Notes under the pieces: generated by a model
The model's database searches: none
Seen by the model: only the letters and a program-made list of their open reading frames with translations
What the model was told of the DNA's origin: nothing
NCBI GenBank assembly: GCA_031261125.1
Contig: JAISJZ010000263.1
Location: 1 to 6,552, forward strand
Reading direction: 5' to 3'
DNA length: 6,552 bases
From: Planctomycetaceae bacterium
GTDB taxonomy: Bacteria > Planctomycetota > Planctomycetia > Pirellulales > Thermoguttaceae
Shown: one piece after another, positions 1-5,034 of the stretch
How the letters are laid out: every line of letters begins with the position of its first letter
Position numbering within the stretch: position 1 is the first letter of the stretch
Made by a program: the position numbers and the translations under genes

Positions 1-848
1 TGGTCGAGACCGGCATCGAAGAACATTTCGCTGTACCGCCGGGCGTTCTGCCGCCGCATCATTGTCCAATCTTCGAGGTACTTCAATTTCACGTTGAGAA
101 TGGCTGCCTGGAAGGAATCCATTCGGCTGTTGATGCCGATGATGCTGTGGTAGTACCGCGGTTCCATTCCGTGAATGTGCAGCAAATTGACTTTTTTTGC
201 CGTTGCTTCATCGGTTGCGGTAACCAAACCTCCGTCGCCGGCACCGCCGAGATTCTTCGTCGGATAAAAACTGAACGCACCGATATTGCCCCACGAGCCG
301 GCACGCCGACCGTTGATTTCCGCTCCGATTGCCTGACACGCGTCTTCAACAATGAACAATCCGTGCTGCTGTGCCAATTCGTTCAACGCAAGCATATCCG
401 CCATTTGTCCGAACAGATGAACGGGAATCATTACCTTCGTCCGCGGCGTGATTTTCCGTTTGCAGTCCTCCGGGTCAATGTTATACGACACCGGGTCGAT
501 GTCGATAAACACCGGTCTTGCACCGAGCCGGGTAACAGCACTAGCGGTGGCAAAGAACGTGAAAGACGGGACGAGAACGTCATCGCCCGGTCCGATGTCT
601 GCCGCCATTAAACCGAGCAGCAGTGCATCGCTGCCGGAGGCGCAGGCAACAGCGTACTCGGTTTGGGAATACGCCGCGATGTTCTTTTCGAGTTGTTTGA
701 CTTCGGGACCAAGGACAAACGCACCGGAATCGCAGACGTTTTTCAGCGATTCGATGATTTCGTCCTTGATGACGTTGTATTGCCGTTTCAGGTCGAGCAG
801 GGCAACGGGCTGCGCATCGTCCGAACGGGTATTGAAATTACCTTTCAT
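1..848 (-). CDS. DegT/DnrJ/EryC1/StrS-family sugar aminotransferase (partial, C-terminus outside window)
   Basis: PLP-dependent aminotransferase of the DegT/DnrJ/EryC1/StrS family, which transfers an amino group (usually from glutamate) to a keto-sugar nucleotide to make amino sugars for surface glycans. The first 282 residues are visible; the frame is open to the left edge, and the family is usually about 370-400 residues. Visible landmarks are the opening LLDLKRQY (17-24), the LGPEV motif (46-50), the ASGSDALLLGL phosphate-binding region (70-80), PSFTFFATASAV (94-105), PVFIDIDP (112-119), EDACQ (168-172, with D169 expected to contact the PLP pyridine nitrogen), and SFYPTKNLGGAGDGG (193-207), where K198 is the expected Schiff-base lysine. 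GINSRMDSFQAAIL follows, as in WbpE/WlbC-type enzymes. The ATG at 846-848 has an AAGGAAG ribosome-binding site. A promoter candidate lies about 90 bases upstream. The overall match to UDP-3-keto-sugar aminotransferases such as WbpE is from memory; the exact sugar cannot be told from this sequence. Confidence 0.95.
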   Translation of the reverse strand, partial: MKGNFNTRSDDAQPVALLDLKRQYNVIKDEIIESLKNVCDSGAFVLGPEVKQLEKNIAAYSQTEYAVACASGSDALLLGLMAADIGPGDDVLVPSFTFFATASAVTRLGARPVFIDIDPVSYNIDPEDCKRKITPRTKVMIPVHLFGQMADMLALNELAQQHGLFIVEDACQAIGAEINGRRAGSWGNIGAFSFYPTKNLGGAGDGGLVTATDEATAKKVNLLHIHGMEPRYYHSIIGINSRMDSFQAAILNVKLKYLEDWTMMRRQNARRYSEMFFDAGLD

Positions 849-856
849 TGATTTGT

Positions 857-863
857 CTTCCTT
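857..863 (-). promoter_or_regulatory. Ribosome-binding site of the aminotransferase
   Basis: AAGGAAG on the minus strand, ending 8 nt before the ATG at 848. It supports that start, which lies 16 residues before the conserved LLDL segment, a normal N-terminal length for this family. Confidence 0.6.
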
Positions 864-893
864 GACAAAAGAGGTGGAGAAAACCCGCGGCAT

Positions 894-926
894 AGCGGCT
901 AAATAACCGCTGCAAGCCGCCGGGCT
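894..926 (-). other. Leader stem-loops upstream of the aminotransferase
   Basis: Two short adjacent inverted repeats: AGCGG (894-898) with CCGCT (907-911) around an 8-nt AT-rich loop, and AGCC (915-918) with GGCT (923-926) around 4 nt. Both would lie in the 5' leader if transcription starts from the promoter candidate at 939-967. No T-run follows either one, so they do not look like terminators. Function is unknown; such short stems can occur by chance. Confidence 0.25.
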
Positions 927-938
927 AAATGTGCGCAA

Positions 939-967
939 ACGATAAGAATTTATCGAAAGACGGTCAA
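939..967 (-). promoter_or_regulatory. Candidate sigma70-type promoter of the aminotransferase gene
   Basis: On the minus strand, TTGACC (962-967, 5 of 6 matches to TTGACA) is followed after exactly 17 bp by TATCGT (939-944, 4 of 6 matches to TATAAT). It sits in the 139-bp gap between the SDR stop and the aminotransferase start and would give a leader of roughly 85 nt. The -10 box overlaps the palindrome at 940-955. This is a pattern match only. Confidence 0.4.
940..955. repeat. 16-bp palindrome with GAAT centre overlapping a promoter candidate
   Basis: CGATAA-GAAT-TTATCG is a perfect 6-bp inverted repeat around a 4-nt centre, covering most of the -10 box and part of the spacer of the promoter candidate at 939-967. 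It could be an operator, or a weak hairpin after the SDR gene; only three T residues follow it on the minus strand, so a terminator role is unlikely. Confidence 0.4.
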
Positions 968-987
968 GAGCAGTTTTTCAGAATCCC

Positions 988-1764
988 CTAATGCATTTCT
1001 CTTCCGCCGGTGATGTTAATCGCCTGACCGGTCATATAGGCGGCGCGGTCAGACGCAAGAAAACACGTTACATTGACAACATCTTCGATGTGCGCCAAAC
1101 GTCCCATCGGTACTTTGGCGGTAAAGACCTTCACGATTTCATCGTGCGGCATCTTCATATTGTCAACATAGTCCGCCGAAACGTTGTTCCACACGCCGGT
1201 CGCTTCGGTGATGCCGGGACAAACACAGTTGACGCGGATACCCTGTTTCGCAACTTCATAAGCCAATGCCTGTGTAAGCGTGATAATTGCTCCTTTGGCG
1301 GAACTGTACGCGCTCATCAGGGCGGAACCGGTTTTCCCGGACTTGCTCGAAAAATTAACAATCGCTCCGTTGCCCTGCGCCTTCATTGCCGGCATCACTT
1401 CTTTGATAAAGAAGAACGTACCTTTGACGTTGACGGCATAAACGAAATCCCACGTCTCTTCGCTGATGTCTTCAATTTTCCCGCCTTGCCCGGTAACACC
1501 GGCAACGTTCACCAGAACATTGATGTCCTGACCGAATTTTGCCTGACACGCTTTGACAACGGCTTTAACTTGTTCGTGTTTCGTTACATCGGCAGCGAGA
1601 CCGGCAATGTCTCCGCCGACTTCTTTAATGACGGCATCGACCTTATCTTGGGCAAGGTCGGTGATGAACGCTTTACCGCCTTCTTCGATGATACGGCGGG
1701 CGACTTCTTTGCCGATGGTGCCGGTTGCACCGGTGATTAACGCAACTTTATTTTCAAATTCCAT
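988..1764 (-). CDS. Short-chain dehydrogenase/reductase (classical SDR, SrlD/FabG-like)
   Basis: Cytosolic NAD(P)-dependent oxidoreductase of the classical SDR family, 258 residues, the normal family length. Visible landmarks are the cofactor loop TGATGTIG (11-18); D36 at the end of strand beta-2, which usually means NAD(H) rather than NADP(H) preference; D59-V60 near the adenine; NVAG (86-89, with V in place of the usual second N of NNAG); N112; catalytic S140 in NFSSKSG; the YSSAK active-site pair Y153 and K157; the PG motif (183-184); and the C-terminal TGQAINITGG. The SKSGKTGS stretch and the C-terminus recall sorbitol-6-phosphate dehydrogenase (SrlD) as well as 3-oxoacyl-ACP reductases, so the substrate is open. 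The ATG at 1762-1764 is the only nearby start, because an in-frame TGA lies six codons upstream. The ribosome-binding site is weak (GGAA), but the promoter at 1835-1864 is strong, so this gene is probably expressed on its own. Confidence 0.95.
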   Translation of the reverse strand: MEFENKVALITGATGTIGKEVARRIIEEGGKAFITDLAQDKVDAVIKEVGGDIAGLAADVTKHEQVKAVVKACQAKFGQDINVLVNVAGVTGQGGKIEDISEETWDFVYAVNVKGTFFFIKEVMPAMKAQGNGAIVNFSSKSGKTGSALMSAYSSAKGAIITLTQALAYEVAKQGIRVNCVCPGITEATGVWNNVSADYVDNMKMPHDEIVKVFTAKVPMGRLAHIEDVVNVTCFLASDRAAYMTGQAINITGGREMH

Positions 1765-1801
1765 TGGGGTTCCATAGGTTCAATGCGCCAGCCGAATACC
1801 G

Positions 1802-1834
1802 TACTGCCGGCACGCAGGATAAACGATACTGCCG
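1802..1834 (-). repeat. Direct repeat CGGCAGTA in the initially transcribed region of the SDR gene
   Basis: On the minus strand, CGGCAGTATCG (from 1834) and CGGCAGTACGG (from 1809) share 9 of 11 bases at a 25-bp period. The first copy directly abuts the -10 box of the SDR promoter and covers the expected transcription start, a place where a repressor could bind. Only two copies are seen, so chance is possible. Confidence 0.35.
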
Positions 1835-1864
1835 ATTATAGCAGGGATAACGAAACCGTGTCAA
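1835..1864 (-). promoter_or_regulatory. Strong sigma70-type promoter with extended -10, upstream of the SDR gene
   Basis: On the minus strand a perfect TTGACA (1859-1864) and a perfect TATAAT (1835-1840) are separated by 18 bp. The bases before the -10 box are TGC, giving an extended -10 (TGnTATAAT). It lies wholly in the 107-bp gap between the flavoprotein stop (1872) and the SDR start (1764). The expected start near 1828 gives a leader of about 64 nt. It is the best promoter match in the window. Confidence 0.75.
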
Positions 1865-1871
1865 CAGGGGG

Positions 1872-3095
1872 TTAACTGCCGCAACGCCGCGGAGAGACAG
1901 CAGCACCCGACGACAACGCAAACTGGATGTTATAACCGCCGGTATCGCCGTCAATGTCCAACACTTCACCGCAGAAAAACAAACCGGGAACGAGCCGTGA
2001 TTCCATCGTTTGCCGATTCACTTCGTTCAGCGCAACGCCGCCCGCCGCCGCCATCGCTTCATTCCAGTTGCCTAATTTTTCTACAACGAACGGCAGACCG
2101 TTTAACGCCGATTCAATGTTCTTCCGTTCCGTCCGCGAAACAACCGATGCGGATTTATCCGGGTCGATGTGGAGATATTTCAAAAGTTGCACCAAGAATT
2201 GTTCCGGTATTCCCAACGGCGACAACGCATTTTTCAGATTCTTTCCGCCGGTTAACAAAGTTGTCAGGGCGGAACAAGTTCTGCCGCTAAAAGCGAGTTT
2301 TACCGTATCGCCGGCTTTAATCAGACGGCTGATGTCGAGAATACCGGGACCGGATAAACCGTGATGCGTGAACAGAACATCGCCGCAGTTTGCCGCAATC
2401 CGTTTGCCGCCGTGTTCAATAATGATGTTGATTTGTTTGAACGAAATGCCGGCGCAACCGGTAAAAGCATAGTTTTGTACATAGACCGGCGTTAGTGCCG
2501 GTTTCGGCGGAACAACCGTATGTCCGAGTTGTTCGGCAAGCGTCCAACCGCTGCCGTCGGAACCGGTTGCCGGATAGGAACAGCCGCCTGCCGCAATCAC
2601 CAACTTTTGTGAAACAAATTGTCCCCGGTTCGTTTGAACAATAAAACTTTCGTCCGTTTTCTGCACGGAAAGGACAGTTGTTTCTGTTTGAAGAATTCCG
2701 CCGCTGCGTTGAAATTCGTTCCTCAGTGCGTTGAGAACATCCTTGCTGTTCAGGGACTTCGGGAACACCTTGCCGTCGTCCCGCTCGGCAAGCGGAACAC
2801 CGCGTTCGGTAAAGAACCGGATTGCATCGGTATTGGTGAATGCAAACAGAGCGGGCTTAACGAACAGGGCTTTTTGGGGAGAACCGTAGTGTTTTAGAAA
2901 ATCGGCGATGTTTCCGCCGTGCGTCAGATTGCATTGTCCTGAACCGGACAGAAGAAGTTTGCGACCGGGAACAACATTACGTTCGAGAATACAGGCGGAA
3001 CCGAGCCGGCGGGCGGCAGGACTAAATGACAGCAACGCAATACCGGCGGCGAGTCCGGCGGGACCAGCACCGATAATGATAGACGGGTACTCCAC
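1872..3095 (-). CDS. HI0933/BaiN-like NAD(P)/FAD-dependent oxidoreductase
   Basis: Flavoprotein of the HI0933/YhiN/BaiN family (also named aminoacetone-oxidase-like), 407 residues from the chosen start, matching the usual length of about 400. Landmarks in that numbering are the FAD dinucleotide motif IIIGAGPAG (6-14), E38 expected at the ADP ribose, the family signature GRKLLLSGSGQCNLTH (44-59), a central AAGGCSYPATGSDG segment, FTHHGLSGPGILD, and the C-terminal FAD-contacting FCGEVLDIDGDTGGYN followed by IQFALSSG. The SGSGQCN form differs from the common SGGGRCN but is, as I recall, an existing subgroup. The frame stays open up to a TTG at 3170, but that would add 25 residues overlapping the upstream gene. 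The GTG at 3093-3095 puts the FAD motif at the normal distance from the N-terminus and lies 2 nt after the upstream stop codon. There is no Shine-Dalgarno before it, which suggests translational coupling. The physiological substrate of this family is mostly unknown. Confidence 0.93.
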   Translation of the reverse strand: MEYPSIIIGAGPAGLAAGIALLSFSPAARRLGSACILERNVVPGRKLLLSGSGQCNLTHGGNIADFLKHYGSPQKALFVKPALFAFTNTDAIRFFTERGVPLAERDDGKVFPKSLNSKDVLNALRNEFQRSGGILQTETTVLSVQKTDESFIVQTNRGQFVSQKLVIAAGGCSYPATGSDGSGWTLAEQLGHTVVPPKPALTPVYVQNYAFTGCAGISFKQINIIIEHGGKRIAANCGDVLFTHHGLSGPGILDISRLIKAGDTVKLAFSGRTCSALTTLLTGGKNLKNALSPLGIPEQFLVQLLKYLHIDPDKSASVVSRTERKNIESALNGLPFVVEKLGNWNEAMAAAGGVALNEVNRQTMESRLVPGLFFCGEVLDIDGDTGGYNIQFALSSGAAVSPRRCGS

Positions 3096-3097
3096 TT

Positions 3098-3523
3098 CTA
3101 AAACCGGCGACCGGTGCGCGGCGTGGTAAAATACGGAACCTGATGCCGCGGCAAACCGCCTTGATACCAATGCAATGTCTGATTAAAGTTTGCCCCGTTC
3201 TGTCCGCCGATACTCTTTGTCATCCGCGGTTCTGTCAAAATCCGCTGCGTCGAATCATCGTTGAGCAGTTGATTCGCCGTTGTCGTTCCCATCGCCGGAT
3301 TCGCCAATGCCTGCTGAATCGCCCCCTGATTCTGCTGCAACTGTTGTAACTTCTGATTGTAGTCAATCTGCGGTTTAACGTTCGTCAGGTAGTTGCCCAG
3401 CGCATTACGTCCGTTGTTGTTGTACAAGTTCAGCCACGGGCTCATCGGCGGATTGTACTGCGCCGATGCCGCCGAAACAAAATATACCAGTAAAACCGGA
3501 GCAAAATATTTGACGTAATTCAT
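3098..3523 (-). CDS. Small secreted Gln/Asn-rich protein of unknown function
   Basis: 141-residue exported protein that I cannot assign to a characterised family. A Sec signal peptide is clear: lysine at position 5, a hydrophobic core at about 7-17, and an ASA cleavage site giving a mature protein that starts at Q22. The mature part opens QYNPPMSPWLNLYNNN, continues with a Gln-rich, probably helical stretch (about 52-74), and ends in an aromatic and basic tail (HWYQGGLPRHQVPYF, then RTGRRF). It has no cysteine, no membrane segment after the signal and no catalytic motif. The frame could extend 15 codons upstream, but the ATG at 3521-3523 has a strong GGGAGG ribosome-binding site 5 nt away and puts the signal peptide at the N-terminus. 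Its own near-consensus promoter lies at 3571-3599. It sits between the polysaccharide export gene and the flavoprotein, whose GTG follows its TAG by 2 nt. Similar SPWLNLY openings occur, as I recall, in planctomycete hypothetical proteins; an envelope role is an inference. Confidence 0.85.
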   Translation of the reverse strand: MNYVKYFAPVLLVYFVSAASAQYNPPMSPWLNLYNNNGRNALGNYLTNVKPQIDYNQKLQQLQQNQGAIQQALANPAMGTTTANQLLNDDSTQRILTEPRMTKSIGGQNGANFNQTLHWYQGGLPRHQVPYFTTPRTGRRF

Positions 3524-3528
3524 CGCAA

Positions 3529-3534
3529 CCTCCC
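3529..3534 (-). promoter_or_regulatory. Strong ribosome-binding site fixing the start of the small secreted protein
   Basis: GGGAGG on the minus strand, 5 nt before the ATG at 3523. It is the best Shine-Dalgarno in the window and decides in favour of the 141-residue protein over a 156-residue version starting at 3568, which would bury the signal peptide behind 15 extra residues. Confidence 0.8.
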
Positions 3535-3550
3535 TTATCAGAATTGATAA
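3535..3550. repeat. 16-bp palindrome with GAAT centre in the leader of the small secreted protein gene
   Basis: TTATCA-GAAT-TGATAA is a perfect 6-bp inverted repeat around a 4-nt centre. It lies between the promoter at 3571-3599 and the GGGAGG ribosome-binding site, directly next to the latter. As RNA it could form a small hairpin affecting translation; as DNA it could be an operator. Its core ATCAGAATTGAT resembles ATAAGAATTTAT at 942-953. Confidence 0.4.
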
Positions 3551-3570
3551 CTGACACTGAACAACCATCT

Positions 3571-3599
3571 ATTATCCAGCATCAATTATTCATTGTCAA
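3571..3599 (-). promoter_or_regulatory. Near-consensus sigma70-type promoter upstream of the small secreted protein
   Basis: On the minus strand a perfect TTGACA (3594-3599) is followed after exactly 17 bp by GATAAT (3571-3576, 5 of 6 matches). The -35 box overlaps the stop codon of the upstream export gene (3596-3598), so the downstream pair (secreted protein and flavoprotein) can be transcribed separately from it. The expected start near 3564 gives a leader of about 40 nt. Confidence 0.65.
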
Positions 3600-4729
3600 T
3601 ACCCGTATCCGTTGTTTCGGCTTCCTCCGCCGGTCAATACCTTTCCGTAGAACCGCGTTGCCGTTTCAGCACCAAGCATTGAGAAACCCATTATTCGTTC
3701 GAGCGGTGCAATCATCCGGGCAAGCACGCCGTCTGCCGCAACCCATCGGCTTTCCACCACGAACACCCGGTCGCCGGGCAGAAGTTGATAATTCGTCTGC
3801 GGCATACCGTAAGCACTCACCGCAACCCAGTCCACCGGCAAAATCACCGGCTTATGTGAATTGCCGACAGGACGGGCAACCCAAATCCGTTTCGACGCGT
3901 TCGGTGTTAATCCGTTGCAGTTAGCAATCGCCCGAAGCACCGTTTCGTTACCGGTGTAAGGGAACACTAAAACCTGTTCGCCCTGCGCCGCCGATTGAAA
4001 AATTACATAGTATTCCTTGCTGTTGTACGAATACACGTCAACGGCAACCTGCGGATGTTCTAACGCTTTCGATAAATAGAATTCAATCGCTTCCCGGCAC
4101 TCCGGCACTGTCAAACCGTTGACATAAACCCGACCGTAGGAACCAAGCGTGATATAACCGTCCGCTGCGATAATGTGCGTGTTCGCAATCATCTGCACAT
4201 CAGACATCTTCACGAGTTTTGCTGAAACGACGGTGTTCGGTCCCAAACGTCCTTTGGGATTGTCCGGCGAATAAATCAGATGACGCTGAATGGCCCGCTC
4301 CATTTCTTCCATATTCAATCCTGCAACTCTCACGGCACCGTAAGCACCGCCAAGTTGGATGTTTCCGCCCGGCTCGATAGAAAAACTGCCGATAATCGGT
4401 TCATCGAGCGGTGTACCGATAACATCAAGGGCAACAATGTCAAAGACCCGCAGAACATACGGCGATTTCGGAACCAAGTGAACCGCTTCGACGGAAATCA
4501 CGTCCGGCGGTTCAAGGAAGTAATTCGGCAATGAAGATTTAGCAGTTTCCTTCGGTACATCCCGGAACGCAGCCACTCCCGCCGGCTTCGGGTCAAACAA
4601 TGCCGTGTGAGTAACACAACCGGCAAAAACAAACACGACGACAGCGCACAAAAGTCCCCCGAAAAGAACGGAGAAATGTCTCCGTTTAATACGGTGATTA
4701 CAGTGTGCTGAGCAAAAGGAAACGGTCAT
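3596..4729 (-). CDS. Wza-like polysaccharide biosynthesis/export lipoprotein with SLBB domain
   Basis: Outer-membrane polysaccharide export (OPX) protein of the Wza/KpsD/GumB type, 377 residues, about the usual length; such proteins form the outer-membrane exit channel for capsule or exopolysaccharide. The N-terminus has a basic stretch (13-18), a hydrophobic segment (about 19-36) and a lipobox-like FAGC with C38 as the probable lipidated cysteine; F at -3 is not the commonest residue. The polysaccharide-export region (about 68-235) begins LEPPDVISVEAV and holds two related half-modules, IEPGGNIQLG..YGAVRVAGL (118-138) and AADGYITLGSYGRVYVNGL (188-206), each followed by an E...AI helix. An SLBB-type ligand-binding fold follows (about 240-310, QGEQVLVFPYTGNETVLRAI), then LLPGDRVFV and a C-terminal helix that could correspond to the membrane-spanning helix of Wza. 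It ends in a Gly/Asn/Tyr tail. The ATG at 4727-4729 has a GAGGA ribosome-binding site 6 nt away. No Wzc or Wzx partner is visible here. Confidence 0.93.
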   Translation of the reverse strand: MTVSFCSAHCNHRIKRRHFSVLFGGLLCAVVVFVFAGCVTHTALFDPKPAGVAAFRDVPKETAKSSLPNYFLEPPDVISVEAVHLVPKSPYVLRVFDIVALDVIGTPLDEPIIGSFSIEPGGNIQLGGAYGAVRVAGLNMEEMERAIQRHLIYSPDNPKGRLGPNTVVSAKLVKMSDVQMIANTHIIAADGYITLGSYGRVYVNGLTVPECREAIEFYLSKALEHPQVAVDVYSYNSKEYYVIFQSAAQGEQVLVFPYTGNETVLRAIANCNGLTPNASKRIWVARPVGNSHKPVILPVDWVAVSAYGMPQTNYQLLPGDRVFVVESRWVAADGVLARMIAPLERIMGFSMLGAETATRFYGKVLTGGGSRNNGYGY

Positions 4730-4909
4730 AATGCGTCCTCGTCCTTGTGTGTTCCTTCATAAGCATCGGGCTATCAACTGCTGATGTACACCACCGGCAG
4801 CCAACCATCCCGCGACATTCCTTTGCCGTTATTCTCGATAAAACGGGTACCCACCCTCTATGTTCCTATTCGGCAGTCGGAATAAAAAAAATGAATAAAT
4901 AACATCTTT

Positions 4910-4938
4910 TTTACAATAACCGCTACAATCGCTGTTAT
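4910..4938 (+). promoter_or_regulatory. Candidate sigma70-type promoter of the TPR gene
   Basis: TTTACA (4910-4915, 5 of 6 matches) and TGTTAT (4933-4938, 4 of 6 matches) are separated by 17 bp, with an AT-rich stretch at 4881-4909 directly upstream in the position of an UP element. An inverted repeat AATAAC (4915-4920) / GTTATT (4934-4939) brackets the spacer. The leader would be about 90 nt. This is a moderate pattern match only. Confidence 0.4.
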
Positions 4939-5020
4939 TTTTCACCAAAAAGCCGCGTCATTAAAGATTCCGGTGCCGTCCGCCGATAAGCACAACAAGG
5001 TGCGCTGTTTTTGTGCAAAC

Positions 5021-5024
5021 GGAG
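5021..5024 (+). promoter_or_regulatory. Ribosome-binding site of the TPR gene
   Basis: GGAG ending 10 nt before the ATG at 5035, a slightly long but usable spacing. An in-frame TGA at 5029-5031 rules out any earlier start. Confidence 0.5.
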
Positions 5025-5034
5025 TTGGTGAACT

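Larger units (their letters stand above)
4730..5034. other. Divergent intergenic region between the export lipoprotein and the TPR gene
   Basis: These 305 bp hold no credible gene. They contain the GAGGA ribosome-binding site of the export gene (4736-4740, minus strand); an imperfect 21-bp inverted repeat with CCGTT/AACGG arms (4826-4846); the 8-bp palindrome GGGTACCC (4845-4852); an AT-rich block with an A8 run (4884-4891) and a T6 run (4907-4912); and a promoter candidate for the TPR gene (4910-4938). I see no clear -35/-10 pair for the minus-strand export gene. The block could carry shared regulation of the two divergent genes. Confidence 0.6.

Noticed and set aside
147..611. Open frame of 154 codons on the plus strand
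   Set aside because: Antisense to the well-conserved part of the aminotransferase, including its PLP-lysine region; not a real gene.
932..987. Rho-independent terminator after the SDR gene
   Set aside because: The only good hairpin (940-955) has a weak AT-rich stem and just three T residues after it, so it does not meet the usual pattern.
991..1740. Open frame of 249 codons on the plus strand
   Set aside because: It lies exactly antisense to the SDR gene, whose cofactor and catalytic motifs are intact. The plus-strand product resembles no family I know and has no ribosome-binding site; it is a shadow of codon bias.
3096..3170. 25-residue N-terminal extension of the flavoprotein from a TTG at 3170
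   Set aside because: It overlaps the end of the secreted-protein gene and would displace the FAD motif from its usual place near the N-terminus; the GTG at 3095 fits the family better.
4784..4885. Small 33-codon open frame on the plus strand in the divergent region
   Set aside because: No ribosome-binding site before the ATG, no recognisable motif, and it overlaps the probable control region of the neighbouring genes.
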